From: CAYOXX01 sp964408025
Lineage (GTDB): Bacteria; Acidobacteriota; DATKUA01
Assembly: GCA_964408025.1 (NCBI GenBank)
Contig: CAYOXX010000121.1
Coordinates: 1 to 6,398 of the forward strand
DNA length: 6,398 nucleotides
Direction of reading: 5' to 3'
A program made the translations under genes and the position numbers. The notes under the pieces are model-generated. The model was not told where the DNA came from, searched no databases, and saw only the letters and a list, made by a program, of their open reading frames with translations. Of this stretch, positions 6,328-6,398 are shown piece after piece; the first letter of the stretch is position 1; each line of letters begins with the position of its first letter.

Positions 6328-6398
6328 GGGCCGTTAACTCAGTTGGTAGAGTATCTGCCTTTTAAGCAGAGAGTCGCTGGTTCGAGTCCAGCACGGCC
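6328..6398 (+). tRNA. tRNA-Lys (anticodon UUU), 3' end cut by window edge
   Basis: The cloverleaf folds by eye. Acceptor 5' strand GGGCCGT (6328-6334) pairs with ACGGCC (6393-6398) plus a predicted C at 6399. U8 A9 follow. The D stem is ACTC (6337-6340) with GAGT (6349-6352). The anticodon stem TCTGC/GCAGA (6354-6358, 6366-6370) encloses loop CTTTTAA with anticodon TTT at 6361-6363. The variable loop is GAGTC. The T stem GCTGG/CCAGC has loop TTCGAGT (6381-6387). Position 72, the discriminator and any encoded CCA lie outside. The usual G10-C25 pair is A10-U25 here, still paired. U33 and A37 are as expected for tRNA-Lys. Confidence 0.97.

Overview
The window is a piece of a GC-rich bacterial chromosome. 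Protein genes on both strands show strong G/C preference at third codon positions, purines at the start of the inferred transcripts and TTGAC-type -35 boxes, as expected for a sigma-70-like housekeeping polymerase. The gene set is housekeeping plus two poorly characterised genes. Nothing seen here fixes the phylum; an uncultured bacterium would fit, but this is a guess. No phage, transposon, CRISPR array or rRNA was found.

Layout. 1-354 (+): the last 117 codons of mutM/fpg (DNA repair glycosylase), cut by the left edge. 415-1461 (+): a complete low-specificity L-threonine aldolase, 60 bp behind mutM. 1514-2371 (+): an exported thioredoxin-fold protein with a C-terminal TPR-like helical region. 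It has its own likely promoter and its better start is probably at 1529. A 23-bp convergent gap follows. 2395-3903 (-): a DUF2851 family protein of unknown function. 3900-4805 (-): a LarE-type PP-loop sulfur transferase. The stop of larE and the start of the DUF2851 gene overlap as ATGA, so the two form a translationally coupled pair transcribed leftwards. 4806-4941: a 136-bp divergent promoter region. 4942-6246 (+): complete purA (adenylosuccinate synthetase). 6328-6398 (+): tRNA-Lys(UUU), lacking only its last bases at the right edge, driven by a clear promoter.

How the parts relate. mutM, ltaA, purA and tRNA-Lys are ordinary core functions with no obvious joint pathway. The most interesting unit is the larE-DUF2851 pair. 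LarE makes a sulfur-modified cofactor precursor in the lactate racemase system, yet larA, larB and larC are absent from the window. The LarE copy has three cysteines of the type proposed to hold an iron-sulfur cluster. Its coupled partner has an uncharacterised fold with a PD...ExH pattern and a C-terminal cysteine cluster. The larE promoter places the predicted transcription start on the A of its ATG, so the mRNA is probably leaderless. The tRNA promoter likewise leaves almost no 5' leader.
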